From NCBI GenBank assembly GCA_015655375.1, contig JAATFD010000049.1, positions 1 through 38,404 of the forward strand: a stretch of 38,404 nucleotides of DNA, given 5' to 3'. Under the pieces are notes generated by a model. That model saw only the letters and a list, made by a program, of their open reading frames with translations. It did no database searches and was not told where the DNA came from. Below, piece after piece: positions 1 to 6,984 of this stretch. The first letter of the stretch is position 1; each line of letters begins with the position of its first letter. A program made the position numbers and the translations under genes. The stretch is from Actinomycetales bacterium. Its GTDB lineage: Bacteria > Actinomycetota > Actinomycetes > Actinomycetales > Actinomycetaceae.

Positions 1-548
1 AGCATCCGTTGGGTCAGCCCGAGGTGCCGGGAGACGGCGAACCCGAGGATCGACGCGAGGGTCATGACCCCGAGGCCGCCGATGACGATCGCCAGTGCGA
101 TGACGACCTGTCCGAAGGGTGACCAGAATGTCGCGGTGTCCACGGAGGTCAGTCCCGTCACGCAGACCGAGGAGACGGCCGTGAAGAAGGCGTTAACGAG
201 GGGGACGGGATCGTCCGCCCGGGAGGCGACGGGCAAGCAGAGCAAAAGGGTGACAACTGCGATGATGATCGCGAAGACCACCAGGGCGAGGCGCGCGGGG
301 GAGTTGCGGGACTCCCGGTCCAGCCAGTCGCGCATGCGTTCACCGCGGGAGCGCTTCAGGAGTACCGAGGCAGGGACGTCAACCCTGCGGACCAGCGGTG
401 CTCCCCGGTGGGCCGGGTCGAGGGGGGACTCCAGATGATGGGCCGCGGTGCGCGGTGGGATGGGGTCCAGTCCGTGTGAATCGAGTCCGTGCGAGTCCGT
501 TGGGAACGAGCGATTCCGGGAGTCGGGGTCGCGGGAGGACCTGGCCAT
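1..548 (-). CDS. TrkH/KtrB family potassium uptake channel subunit (N-terminal part, cut by window edge)
   Basis: The reading frame is open from an ATG at 546-548 (minus strand) to the window start, giving 182 residues of a longer protein. After a hydrophilic, probably cytoplasmic N-terminus of about 85 residues there is a hydrophobic segment (about residues 88-106), then a pore-loop-like stretch with VCVTGLTSVDTATFW (residues 128-142), and a second hydrophobic segment (about 147-170). The VTG element followed by LTSVDT is what the first selectivity-filter repeat of TrkH/KtrB K+ transporters looks like. The family forms the membrane pore of a K+ uptake system and works with a cytoplasmic KtrA/TrkA RCK subunit, which is not in the window. 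The N-terminus is long for the family; an internal ATG at 333-335 (residue 72) is an alternative start. The gene is divergent from the HTH gene on the other side. Confidence 0.85.
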   Translation of the reverse strand, partial: MARSSRDPDSRNRSFPTDSHGLDSHGLDPIPPRTAAHHLESPLDPAHRGAPLVRRVDVPASVLLKRSRGERMRDWLDRESRNSPARLALVVFAIIIAVVTLLLCLPVASRADDPVPLVNAFFTAVSSVCVTGLTSVDTATFWSPFGQVVIALAIVIGGLGVMTLASILGFAVSRHLGLTQRM

Positions 549-663
549 GGACACACCTGTTCTGATTGATCGAGGAGCGGCCGCCGACGGGACGACCGTC
601 CCTCATGGTAGGCGGTGGAGGAGAGCGAGAGTCGTGTCACGTCGTGGATTGCAAGGTGGACAG

Positions 664-694
664 TTGCTGAGAGGGGACCTTGTGGCAGTAATAT
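664..694 (+). promoter_or_regulatory. Candidate promoter for the HTH-bS22 genes
   Basis: TTGCTG (664-669) and TAATAT (689-694) resemble -35 and -10 boxes, with a long 19-nt spacing. Transcription from here would begin near 701, which would exclude the in-frame ATG at 693 and fits the ATG at 759 with its own ribosome binding site. This is inferred from motif match only. Confidence 0.4.
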
Positions 695-758
695 GACCCG
701 CGAGGCTTCTTTCGGTACGGGACGGGACCCGGCCGCCTCTTCTCCCTGGGAGTCATCA

Positions 759-977
759 ATGGATCAGCAGTCCGCCCCCCGTTTTATGACGGTGGCAGAA
801 GTGGCGGACCTCATGCGGGTCTCGAAGATGACGGTCTATCGGCTCATTCAACGTGGTGAGATCCCTGCGATCAGGGTCGGGAAGAGCTTCCGTGTGCCGG
901 AGGCGGCAGTGCGTCAATTGATTGACGCCGGCCTGTCCGAGTGGTCCGAGGAACGCCAGAGCGGTATCGGCGGGTAG
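759..977 (+). CDS. Excisionase-type helix-turn-helix DNA-binding protein
   Basis: This 72-residue protein is almost entirely one winged-HTH domain of the excisionase/MerR-like class (HTH_17 type). The core runs from MTVAEVADLMRVSKMTVYR (residues 10-28) through the wing region with IRVGKSFRVP (residues 38-47) to a short C-terminal helix. I chose the ATG at 759 because GGGAG lies 6 nt upstream; an in-frame ATG at 693 would overlap a likely -10 box. It sits 94 nt before the bS22 gene. The same pairing (Rv0500A-Rv0500B) is known in Mycobacterium, where the HTH protein is annotated as an excisionase-like regulator. Nothing mobile lies around it, so a chromosomal regulator is much more likely than a phage excisionase. 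Its target is unknown; autoregulation of this locus is possible but unproven. Confidence 0.88.
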   Translation: MDQQSAPRFMTVAEVADLMRVSKMTVYRLIQRGEIPAIRVGKSFRVPEAAVRQLIDAGLSEWSEERQSGIGG

Positions 978-980
978 GAT
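975..980 (+). promoter_or_regulatory. Candidate -10 box for bS22
   Basis: TAGGAT overlaps the HTH stop codon and matches the actinobacterial TANNNT -10 pattern. No good -35 is visible 17 nt upstream. If used, it would give the bS22 mRNA a leader of about 85 nt that carries the two hairpins at 990-1027. Confidence 0.3.
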
Positions 981-989
981 GTGCACGTT

Positions 990-1027
990 GTGCCCTCTCG
1001 CGGGGGCACCGACCGACACCGTCGGTG
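990..1027 (+). promoter_or_regulatory. Two adjacent hairpins in the leader of bS22
   Basis: GTGCCC (990-995) pairs with GGGCAC (1004-1009) around an 8-nt loop. Immediately after, ACCGAC (1012-1017) pairs with GTCGGT (1021-1026); an alternative register pairs CACCGAC (1007-1013) with GTCGGTG (1021-1027) and would compete with the first hairpin. No U-run follows. The arrangement could be a leader that controls the ribosomal protein gene, or an mRNA stability element; function is inferred only. Confidence 0.4.
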
Positions 1028-1071
1028 TGTCCCACGCGACCGCCGCACCATCCGACTGAGGAAGGACGCCC

Positions 1072-1170
1072 ATGGGCTCCGTGATCAAGAAGCGCCGTAA
1101 GCGCATGGCCAAGAAGAAGCATCGCAAGCTGCTGCGCAAGACGCGTCACCAGCGTCGTAACAAGAAGTGA
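1072..1170 (+). CDS. Small ribosomal subunit protein bS22 (AURKAIP1/COX24-domain protein)
   Basis: A 32-residue, extremely basic protein: MGSVIKKRRKRMAKKKH at the start, then KLLRKTRHQRRNKK. The opening MGSVIKKRRKRM is the hallmark of the actinobacterial bS22 family, a small protein seen in mycobacterial 70S ribosome structures near the decoding region and first annotated as an AURKAIP1/COX24-domain protein. The start is well supported: GAGGAAGGA lies at 1058-1066, 5 nt before the ATG. It follows the HTH gene on the same strand and is closed by a strong terminator at 1177. The length is as expected for the family. Because it is so short it is easily missed by gene finders. The RNA leader in front contains two hairpins. 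Confidence 0.95.
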   Translation: MGSVIKKRRKRMAKKKHRKLLRKTRHQRRNKK

Positions 1171-1176
1171 CGTGAG

Positions 1177-1210
1177 GGGGTCCGACCGGTTGGTCGGGCC
1201 CCTCATTTTG
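1177..1210 (+). terminator. Rho-independent terminator after bS22
   Basis: GGGGTCCGACC (1177-1187) pairs with GGTCGGGCCCC (1192-1202) across the loop GGTT, an 11-bp stem with one G-U pair, followed directly by TCATTTTG. It lies 6 nt after the bS22 stop and separates the HTH-bS22 unit from the phosphatase gene. Confidence 0.85.
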
Positions 1211-1251
1211 TGCCGTGCGCGCCCTCGTCCGTTCTGGGCACTGGGGCATGG

Positions 1252-1257
1252 CAAACT
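1252..1257 (+). promoter_or_regulatory. Candidate -10 box, leaderless start of the histidine phosphatase
   Basis: CAAACT ends 7 nt before the ATG at 1265, so the transcript would start at or next to the start codon. No Shine-Dalgarno sequence is seen. Confidence 0.4.
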
Positions 1258-1264
1258 GACGCCC

Positions 1265-1933
1265 ATGGAGATCACGACCATTCACGTCATGCGTCACGGA
1301 GAGGTGGACAACCCCGGGGGATTGCTCTACGGGCGGCTTCCCGGATTCGGGCTCACCGAGCGGGGCCGCGCGATGGCGTGCAGAGTCGCCGAAGTATTGG
1401 ACGGTCAGGGGGCCGACCTCGTTGCCGTCATCGCGTCTCCCTTGAAACGGGCGCAGCAGTCCGCGGCACCGACTGCTCGGACTTTCGGTCTGCCGATCGA
1501 GTCGGATCCCCGGTTGATCGAGTCCGACAACGTCTTCGAGGGCATCGCGGTCAACGCGAACCGCGCGGCGCTGGCCCTGCCGAAGTACTGGCGTCACTAC
1601 ACACATCCGTTGAGGCCCTCGTGGGGGGAGCCTTACACGCAGGTCGCCTCGCGCATGAGTGCGGCATTGTCCGCGGCGCTGACAGGTGCTCGCGGGCATG
1701 AGGCGCTGGTGGTCTCACACCAGATGCCGATCACGACGCTGACCCGTTTCGCCCGCTGTCAGCCCCTGCCGCACAGTCCGCTCTCACGGCACTGTGCGTT
1801 GGGGTCACTGACGTCGTTCATCTTCGAGGGCGCGACTCTGGTGGGGATTTCCTACAGAGAGCCCTCCGCGGACCTGGTCGCCGAGGCGTCTGACATGACG
1901 CCGGGGGCATCGGCGGCTTCGCTCAAACGTTGA
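1265..1933 (+). CDS. Histidine phosphatase family protein (phosphoglycerate-mutase-like)
   Basis: A 222-residue cytosolic protein of the histidine phosphatase superfamily, branch 1. The RHG signature is at residues 10-12 (catalytic His11, which forms the phospho-histidine), and a second conserved histidine occurs in VVSHQMP (His152). Lys and Arg in ASPLKRAQQSA, about residues 58-68, fit the usual phosphate-binding SPLxRAxxTA motif. The start at 1265 places RHG at the normal distance from the N-terminus; a longer in-frame version would run back through the terminator and is rejected. Members of this family act on phosphoglycerate, cobalamin precursors, sugar phosphates or nucleotides; the substrate here cannot be read from the sequence. 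It is alone between a terminator and a convergent gene. Confidence 0.9.
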   Translation: MEITTIHVMRHGEVDNPGGLLYGRLPGFGLTERGRAMACRVAEVLDGQGADLVAVIASPLKRAQQSAAPTARTFGLPIESDPRLIESDNVFEGIAVNANRAALALPKYWRHYTHPLRPSWGEPYTQVASRMSAALSAALTGARGHEALVVSHQMPITTLTRFARCQPLPHSPLSRHCALGSLTSFIFEGATLVGISYREPSADLVAEASDMTPGASAASLKR

Positions 1934-2267
1934 CCGTGAAGGACGCCGTCGTTGGGCTTCGAGACCCGTCCTGACACGCTCGGTGACGAGGGCGGGGCGG
2001 CTGTGGGCTCCGGTGGAAGGATCCGGCCCGTCAGGGCGGCCATGAAGCCCACGAGTGCTCAATGGACTATCGGCTGCTCACGGGTCATATCTATGGGACC
2101 CACAGTTCCTCAATGGGCCACCGCTTATAACGGTCGGTTTATTGAACAGTCGTGGGTCTCATTGCATCGGTCAGGGGACATCCCACTTCACCCACAAGCT
2201 GTTCCGCCTTCCTTCGTCGACGAAGGGGGCGTCTCGACCTGAAAGGAGGGTGTGCTTCGTTCGGTTT
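1934..2267. other. Convergent intergenic region with an intergenic repeat-like sequence
   Basis: These 334 nt lie between the phosphatase and the PLDc_N gene, which point at each other. I see no supported gene. The stretch 2051-2165 is less G+C-rich and contains GTGCTCAATGGA and, 45 nt later, CTCAATGG followed by CGGTTTATTGAACA. A related sequence occurs at 19464-19520, also in a convergent intergenic region. No clear T-tailed terminator is visible. Confidence 0.5.
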
Positions 2268-2828
2268 TCAGGCCTTGGGAGCCTGCGGCTTGGTCGGATC
2301 ATCGCCGTCGGGATCCGATGCACTGTCCGCTGACCCGGTGCCTCCTTGTGGCCCGTTGTTCTCACCCGCCGAGCCATCGACGGGTCCGTGCGCCGGAGTG
2401 GAGCTCGCGTCGGAGGATCCGATTGCTGGCCCGCCGTCGGTTCCGTCGGGCTTTTGCTTCTCATCGCGGTCCTCGGCGGCGCGACGCCGCCGGATGTCCC
2501 GCTCCAGCTTGAACAGGAAGTCCGGGTCGTCGTCGGGTGCGATCGGTGCGGGCGGCTGCGTGGGACGCTGGGACCGCGCACGTCCGAAGAGCGGTCCGCC
2601 CGGTGTCGACCCGGTCCGGGCGCCACCCTGTTCGGCGCGACCGACCGCGCGGCAGATCAGCCAGACGATCGCCCCGAGGGAGAACGACGGGATCGTCAGT
2701 AGGATGATGATCAGCCAGAGGATCCGAGGAGTTCGCCCGGGCATCTCCTCCTCGGGCGTGCGGGCCCAGTCGGCGATCGCATACACGGTGACGACCAACC
2801 AGACGATGAGGAACAAGGCTCGTAGCAC
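2268..2828 (-). CDS. PLDc_N domain membrane protein
   Basis: A 186-residue protein with two N-terminal membrane segments (about residues 3-22 and 36-60) separated by a short loop with DWARTPEEEMPGRTP. This two-helix unit matches the phospholipase D/nuclease N-terminal (PLDc_N) domain, which is normally found alone in small actinobacterial proteins and has no catalytic HKD motif. The C-terminal 120 residues are hydrophilic and low in complexity, with a charged piece DFLFKLERDIRRRRAAEDRDE and then a Gly/Ser/Pro/Asp-rich tail that is probably disordered. Such a gene commonly sits beside menA in actinobacteria, as here (131 nt downstream of menA on the same strand). The function is unknown; a role in membrane assembly is only a guess. 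Confidence 0.85.
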   Translation of the reverse strand: MLRALFLIVWLVVTVYAIADWARTPEEEMPGRTPRILWLIIILLTIPSFSLGAIVWLICRAVGRAEQGGARTGSTPGGPLFGRARSQRPTQPPAPIAPDDDPDFLFKLERDIRRRRAAEDRDEKQKPDGTDGGPAIGSSDASSTPAHGPVDGSAGENNGPQGGTGSADSASDPDGDDPTKPQAPKA

Positions 2829-2959
2829 CCCCTCAGTCTATCGGGCGGACGGTCGGAGCCTCGGATGAGCCGATGGATATCACTGGCGGAGAGAGTGCAT
2901 GCAACCAGGCGGGACGGCCCCTGCCCGGGGGTCTCCGCCGGACCCGCTGCCAGTCCGCC

Positions 2960-3889
2960 TCAGGCCAGGACCAGGACGAGGGCGAGGGCGAGCGCCCATC
3001 CCAACGTGTACAGCCCGGTGTCGCGCAGCGACGGAATCAACGATCGCCCCGTGTCTCCACGGATCACTCGGTGGGCGGGCACCGTCGCTCCCACCAGCAG
3101 AACGACCGCGAGGACGATGAGGATCCACCAGCCCCGGTCGCTCGTGGTGGAGTCCTCGAGGAGGCCCGCACCAGCGGTTCCGATCAGTGACACCATGATC
3201 CCGGCGAGCACCAGCGCGACGTAGGCGGCGCGTGATCCGACATTGCCGAGGCGCACGGCGACGGTCCGCTTCCCGGCCTCGCGGTCGGTGGGCAGGTCGC
3301 GGATGTTGTTGATCATCAGCAGGGCGATGGAGAGCACCCCCATCGCGGAGGCCAAGCACCACACCCACCACGGTGCTCTCGCGGTCTGCGTGTAGGTCGT
3401 GCCGACCGTGGCGAACAGGCCGAAGAAGACGAAGACCATCAGCTCGGACAATCCGAAGCCCATGTACCCATAGGGGTGTGTGCCACCCGTGTAGAACCAA
3501 GCGGCGGCGACAGCCAGTACTCCCAGCGCGATGAAGAACCACTGGCCGGTCAGGGCGACGAGCCACAGACCCATCACTGCCGCCGCGGCGAAACATCCCA
3601 GTGCCGCGGCCAGGACAGACTTCGGCGTGGCCAGTCCTCCGCCGGTCAGGCGGGGCGGGCCTTGGCGGTTGTCGTCGGCCCCACGGATCCCATCGGAGTA
3701 GTCGTTGGCATAGTTGACGCCGATCTGCAGGAGCAGGGCGACCAAGAGGGCGAGAAGCGTCCGCGTCAGCGACCAGCTTCCCAGCCGGTACGCCGCGGCG
3801 GCTCCCACGATGACCGGGGATGCGGCTTCGGGAAGGGTCCGCAGTCGCGCCCCCTCGATCCAGTCTGTCGCTCGTGCCATGGATACCAT
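2960..3889 (-). CDS. menA: 1,4-dihydroxy-2-naphthoate polyprenyltransferase
   Basis: MenA joins a polyprenyl chain to 1,4-dihydroxy-2-naphthoate with loss of CO2, giving demethylmenaquinone, in the cytoplasmic membrane. The 309-residue protein has the UbiA-superfamily layout of about nine hydrophobic helices. The first prenyl-diphosphate/Mg motif is NYANDYSDG (residues 59-67), followed by IRGADDNRQGPPRLTGG, typical of MenA rather than UbiA. The second Asp-rich motif is NNIRDLPTDREAGKRT (residues 194-209; D198 and D202). The ATG at 3889 follows the menE stop directly (TGAATG), so the two are co-transcribed and probably translationally coupled; another ATG three codons later, at 3880, is equally possible. 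Confidence 0.95.
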   Translation of the reverse strand: MVSMARATDWIEGARLRTLPEAASPVIVGAAAAYRLGSWSLTRTLLALLVALLLQIGVNYANDYSDGIRGADDNRQGPPRLTGGGLATPKSVLAAALGCFAAAAVMGLWLVALTGQWFFIALGVLAVAAAWFYTGGTHPYGYMGFGLSELMVFVFFGLFATVGTTYTQTARAPWWVWCLASAMGVLSIALLMINNIRDLPTDREAGKRTVAVRLGNVGSRAAYVALVLAGIMVSLIGTAGAGLLEDSTTSDRGWWILIVLAVVLLVGATVPAHRVIRGDTGRSLIPSLRDTGLYTLGWALALALVLVLA

Positions 3890-5206
3890 TCAACGCCGCC
3901 ACTCGGCGGACGTGCCACTTCGTCGAGCGACCTCGTCGGCGATCGCGTGGGGATCGACCTTGCCGCTGTCGAGCATCGGCAAAGACTCGAGGACGAGGAC
4001 GGCTCGCGGCGCCCTTTCGCGTCCGAGCAGGGTTCCGACGTGATCGCGCACCCCGCGGGCCAGGGCCTCGACCTCGTCCGGGGAGGAGGGGCTGGAACCC
4101 GGTTCGGGGACGACGGCGGCGGCCACGATCGAGCCCCATCTCACATCAGGCAGGCCGAGCACCCAGGCATCCGCGATCCCTGGAGTGGTCGCGGTGGCTT
4201 CGCGCACGGGACCCGGGGCGATCGAGAGCCCCCCGGAGACGATGACGTCGTCGGCCCTGCCGAGGACGCGCACGGTTCCGTCCTCGTCGATCTGCCCGAG
4301 GTCGCCCGTGAGGATCCATCGGCGCCCGTCTTCCTCGAGGAACGGGGCCGACCCGTCGAGGTAGCGCGTCATCAGCATGGGCCCGGACAGGGCCAGACGA
4401 TCGTGGCTCTCGCTGTCGATCGTGCGGGCCTCGACGCCGGCGAGCGGTCGGCCGTCGTACACGCATCCTCCTGCGGTCTCCGTCATGCCGTAGGTCGTCA
4501 CGACGTGGACTCCGGCCGCGCGGGCCTCCTCCAACAGGTCGGAGTCCGTGTCGGATCCGCCGACGAGGACGGCCGAGAGTCGTCCGAGTGCGGCGCTAAC
4601 CTCGGGACCGGCCTCGAGGCAGCGTCTCAGCTGCGTGGGGACCAGGGAGAGGTAGGCGGGCACCTCGGAGTCCTCGGTCGCACCGTTCACACAGGGGATG
4701 AGGTCGGCGGGATGGAAGCCGTGCGTCGTGTCGACGATGCCAGGACTGGTCCCCGCCAGGGCGGACCGGAAGAGGACCTGGGCCCCGGCGATGTGGTGGG
4801 CGGGAAGGGCGAGGACCCAAGCGCCCGGTCCGTCCAGAGCTGCGTTCGTCGCGGCGGCCGAAGCGACGAGGGCGTCCACCGAGAGGCCGACCAGACGAGG
4901 GACCCCGGAACTCGATCCCGACGTCGTCAGCACGAGGTCGATTCCCTCGAACAACGCGGGGTCGGCGAGTTGGTCGGCGGAGAGCCCGGGGAGGGCGACC
5001 TCGGTCGGGGTGACGGCGCCCCGCAGGCTCGTGGCCGGGACCTCGGCGGGATCGCGGATGACGACGACGGTGTGGGGAGCGCGGAAGTCGGGGTCCCCGA
5101 CGGCTCTCTCATGCAGTTCGACCAGTTTGTGCAGAGCGGCGTGGGTCGTGGCCACGGCCCAGGGAGAGGTTCCTCCCGGGACCAGGAGGAGTCGGGTGTC
5201 GTCCAT
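3890..5206 (-). CDS. menE: o-Succinylbenzoate-CoA ligase
   Basis: MenE activates o-succinylbenzoate with ATP and joins it to CoA, in the menaquinone pathway. The 438-residue protein is a compact member of the acyl-adenylating (ANL) superfamily. Visible motifs are the phosphate loop TSGSSSGVPR (residues 95-104), TTYGMTETAGG (A5), LTGDLGQIDEDG (A7), LGRADDVIVSGGLSI (A8 hinge) and the C-terminal SGKVD with the catalytic lysine (A10). I chose the ATG at 5206, with GGAGG 4 nt upstream; the frame stays open further upstream but that part looks non-coding. It is followed immediately by menA. The upstream region is shared with the divergent L,D-transpeptidase gene and holds an inverted repeat (5314-5334). 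Confidence 0.93.
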   Translation of the reverse strand: MDDTRLLLVPGGTSPWAVATTHAALHKLVELHERAVGDPDFRAPHTVVVIRDPAEVPATSLRGAVTPTEVALPGLSADQLADPALFEGIDLVLTTSGSSSGVPRLVGLSVDALVASAAATNAALDGPGAWVLALPAHHIAGAQVLFRSALAGTSPGIVDTTHGFHPADLIPCVNGATEDSEVPAYLSLVPTQLRRCLEAGPEVSAALGRLSAVLVGGSDTDSDLLEEARAAGVHVVTTYGMTETAGGCVYDGRPLAGVEARTIDSESHDRLALSGPMLMTRYLDGSAPFLEEDGRRWILTGDLGQIDEDGTVRVLGRADDVIVSGGLSIAPGPVREATATTPGIADAWVLGLPDVRWGSIVAAAVVPEPGSSPSSPDEVEALARGVRDHVGTLLGRERAPRAVLVLESLPMLDSGKVDPHAIADEVARRSGTSAEWRR

Positions 5207-5313
5207 GGGACCTCCGTCGGGCAGCAAGGGGTCGGAAGCGGATGCAGGGCGGTGACAGACCTGATCCGGAGCACCCGTCCGACTGTCCGGGATGGGTGTC
5301 CGGGAGCGCACTT

Positions 5314-5334
5314 TACGCCCAGGAAGAGGGCGTA
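5314..5334. promoter_or_regulatory. Inverted repeat between menE and the L,D-transpeptidase gene
   Basis: TACGCCC (5314-5320) and GGGCGTA (5328-5334) form a perfect 7-bp inverted repeat around AGGAAGA. It lies in the 211-nt divergent region; read on the minus strand it adjoins TAAAGT, a possible -10 for menE. It could be an operator. No known regulator motif is recognised. Confidence 0.4.
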
Positions 5335-5404
5335 TGGAGACTTTCGTGGCCAAGTAGTGACCGGAGACGGCGATTCGGTTCAGCGGATTGAGACGTTCAC
5401 CGGC

Positions 5405-5410
5405 TAAAAT
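5405..5410 (+). promoter_or_regulatory. -10 box, leaderless start of the L,D-transpeptidase gene
   Basis: TAAAAT ends 7 nt before the ATG at 5418 and there is no Shine-Dalgarno sequence. This is the best example in the window of the TANNNT-N7-ATG arrangement of leaderless actinobacterial mRNAs. Confidence 0.6.
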
Positions 5411-5417
5411 CCCAGCG

Positions 5418-6857
5418 ATGATGCGTACGGTTTCGGTCAAGATGAAGTGGGCACTCGCGGCAGTGCTCTCGGTGGTCGTGGTCCTCATGGCAGGCACGGC
5501 GGCCTACGCGGTGCATTTTGCCGATCGGGGGTTGCCGGGGGTGTCCGTGGTGGGCATGTCCGTGACGGGCAAGACGCAGGACGAGGTCGTCCAGGAGATT
5601 GCGACACGTGCCGCTGATCTCACCGTGACGGTCACCATTGACGGCCAGACGACGACGGCCAAGCTCTCGGAGCTGGGCGTCACCGTGGATGCGGACGCGA
5701 CAGCCGCGAAGGCCTTCGCCGACAACGCCTCTGTCGGATCGCGCGTGGGCGCTCTCTTTTCCCACTCGGACGTCCCCATCGAGATGAGCCTCGACGAGCC
5801 GACGCTCGAGACGTTCGCGACCAGTCTCTCCGCGAAGGTCGGCACGCCCGCGACGGATGCGACGGTGGGACTGTCGCAGGACGCCTCGACCTTCGTGGCG
5901 ACCGATTCGCAACCGGGCGTGGGCGTCGATGTCTCGCAGCTGACCTCCATCGTCTCCAAGGCGGCGGAGTCACTGACCTCGCAGGCCGTTGATCTGCAGA
6001 CCAGCGAGATCACACCGAAGGTGACGACCGAGCAGGCGCAGACCGCCGCCGATGAAGCGAACAAGCTGATCGCGACCGACCTGACGGTGGGTGGAGACGT
6101 CACGACGCATGTCGCGACGGCAGCGCAGAAGGCCTCGTGGGTCGACATCCCGACGACGGACTCCGGTCTGGGGGATCCCTCCTTCGATGCCGCGAAGGTG
6201 ACCGAGTGGGTGACCTCGACCGGAGAACAGACCAATGACAAGCCGGTCGATGCGATCAAGAATGTGAACTCCCGTGGCGACGTCGTCTCGACGCCCTCGG
6301 AGGGCAAGGCGGGTTGGACCGTCAACAACGCTGACACGATCGCCTCCGAGGCGGTGGCGGCTCTGCAGTCCGGCCAGTCCTACACGGGTCACTTCACCTA
6401 CGACAAGGTTGAGCCCGAGGTCGCGACCCGCACGATCGCCGACGGCGCGGAGAACCTCGCCTACCAGGCGGCGCCGGGTGAGAAGTGGATCGACATCAAT
6501 CTGTCCGCCCACACGGTCAGTGCCTACGAGGGCGCGACCATCGTGCGTGGGCCGGTCAGCATGGTCAACGGTGCCCCGGAGACCCCGACGGTGACAGGCA
6601 CGTTCAAGGTCTATCTCAAGTACGACTCCCAGACGATGCGCGGGGAGAACGCCGACGGCACGAACTACGTGACCGAGGGCGTGCCGTGGATCAGCTACTT
6701 CACCGGTGGATATGCCCTGCATGGGGCGCCCTGGCGTAGCTCGTTCGGGTTCGCCGGGTCCGGTGGCTCCCACGGGTGTGTCAACATGCCGGTGTCCGAG
6801 GCCAAGTGGTTTTACGACTGGGATGAGGTCGGCACCATCGTCGTCAGCCACAACTGA
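5418..6857 (+). CDS. L,D-transpeptidase with VanW-type peptidoglycan-binding repeats
   Basis: A 479-residue exported, membrane-anchored enzyme that makes 3-3 cross-links in peptidoglycan or attaches proteins to it. A short cytoplasmic start and one hydrophobic segment (about residues 10-32) act as signal anchor. The middle part (about 40-350) has the Thr/Asp/Val-rich, repeated character of PG_binding_4 domains, including LPGVSVVGMSVTGKT just after the anchor. The C-terminal YkuD domain starts near EKWIDINLSAHTVSAYEG (residue 355). Its active site is complete: His435 in YALHGAPW and Cys454 in GGSHGCVNMP. The start is set by the leaderless pattern (TAAAAT at 5405); a TTG ten codons upstream is less likely. 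The gene stands alone, divergent from menE, and is followed by a hairpin at 6907. Confidence 0.93.
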   Translation: MMRTVSVKMKWALAAVLSVVVVLMAGTAAYAVHFADRGLPGVSVVGMSVTGKTQDEVVQEIATRAADLTVTVTIDGQTTTAKLSELGVTVDADATAAKAFADNASVGSRVGALFSHSDVPIEMSLDEPTLETFATSLSAKVGTPATDATVGLSQDASTFVATDSQPGVGVDVSQLTSIVSKAAESLTSQAVDLQTSEITPKVTTEQAQTAADEANKLIATDLTVGGDVTTHVATAAQKASWVDIPTTDSGLGDPSFDAAKVTEWVTSTGEQTNDKPVDAIKNVNSRGDVVSTPSEGKAGWTVNNADTIASEAVAALQSGQSYTGHFTYDKVEPEVATRTIADGAENLAYQAAPGEKWIDINLSAHTVSAYEGATIVRGPVSMVNGAPETPTVTGTFKVYLKYDSQTMRGENADGTNYVTEGVPWISYFTGGYALHGAPWRSSFGFAGSGGSHGCVNMPVSEAKWFYDWDEVGTIVVSHN

Positions 6858-6906
6858 GAGGGTTGCCGGGCGTGGGGATCGGCCGCCTCGCCGGGTCCCC
6901 TGCGTC

Positions 6907-6930
6907 GGACCCATTGCTGGGTCCCGTGTT
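6907..6930 (+). terminator. Probable terminator after the L,D-transpeptidase gene
   Basis: GGACCC (6907-6912) pairs with GGGTCC (6919-6924) around ATTGCT, followed by CGTGTTT; TCGGA and TCCGA further extend the symmetry outside. It lies 50 nt after the stop codon. The T-run is short. Confidence 0.55.
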
Positions 6931-6984
6931 TCCGACGTCCGCCGACCCGGGCCCTCCGGTCCGACACTCGAAGCCCCGTCGGGA

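Noticed and set aside
759-977. Excisionase-like gene as a sign of a prophage or integrative element
   Set aside because: No integrase, attachment-site repeats or phage genes nearby; the pairing with bS22 is a chromosomal arrangement known in actinobacteria.
1952-2333. Short plus-strand frames in the 1934-2267 spacer
   Set aside because: No ribosome binding site, no protein-like composition, and overlap with the end of the PLDc_N gene. The DNA similarity to 19464-19520 is better explained at the nucleotide level.
3476-5407. Long plus-strand open frame (643 codons) opposite menA and menE
   Set aside because: It is antisense to two clearly recognisable enzymes, its translation is rich in Gly, Asp, Arg and His without any family motif, and its openness follows from the G+C-rich codon use of the genes on the other strand.
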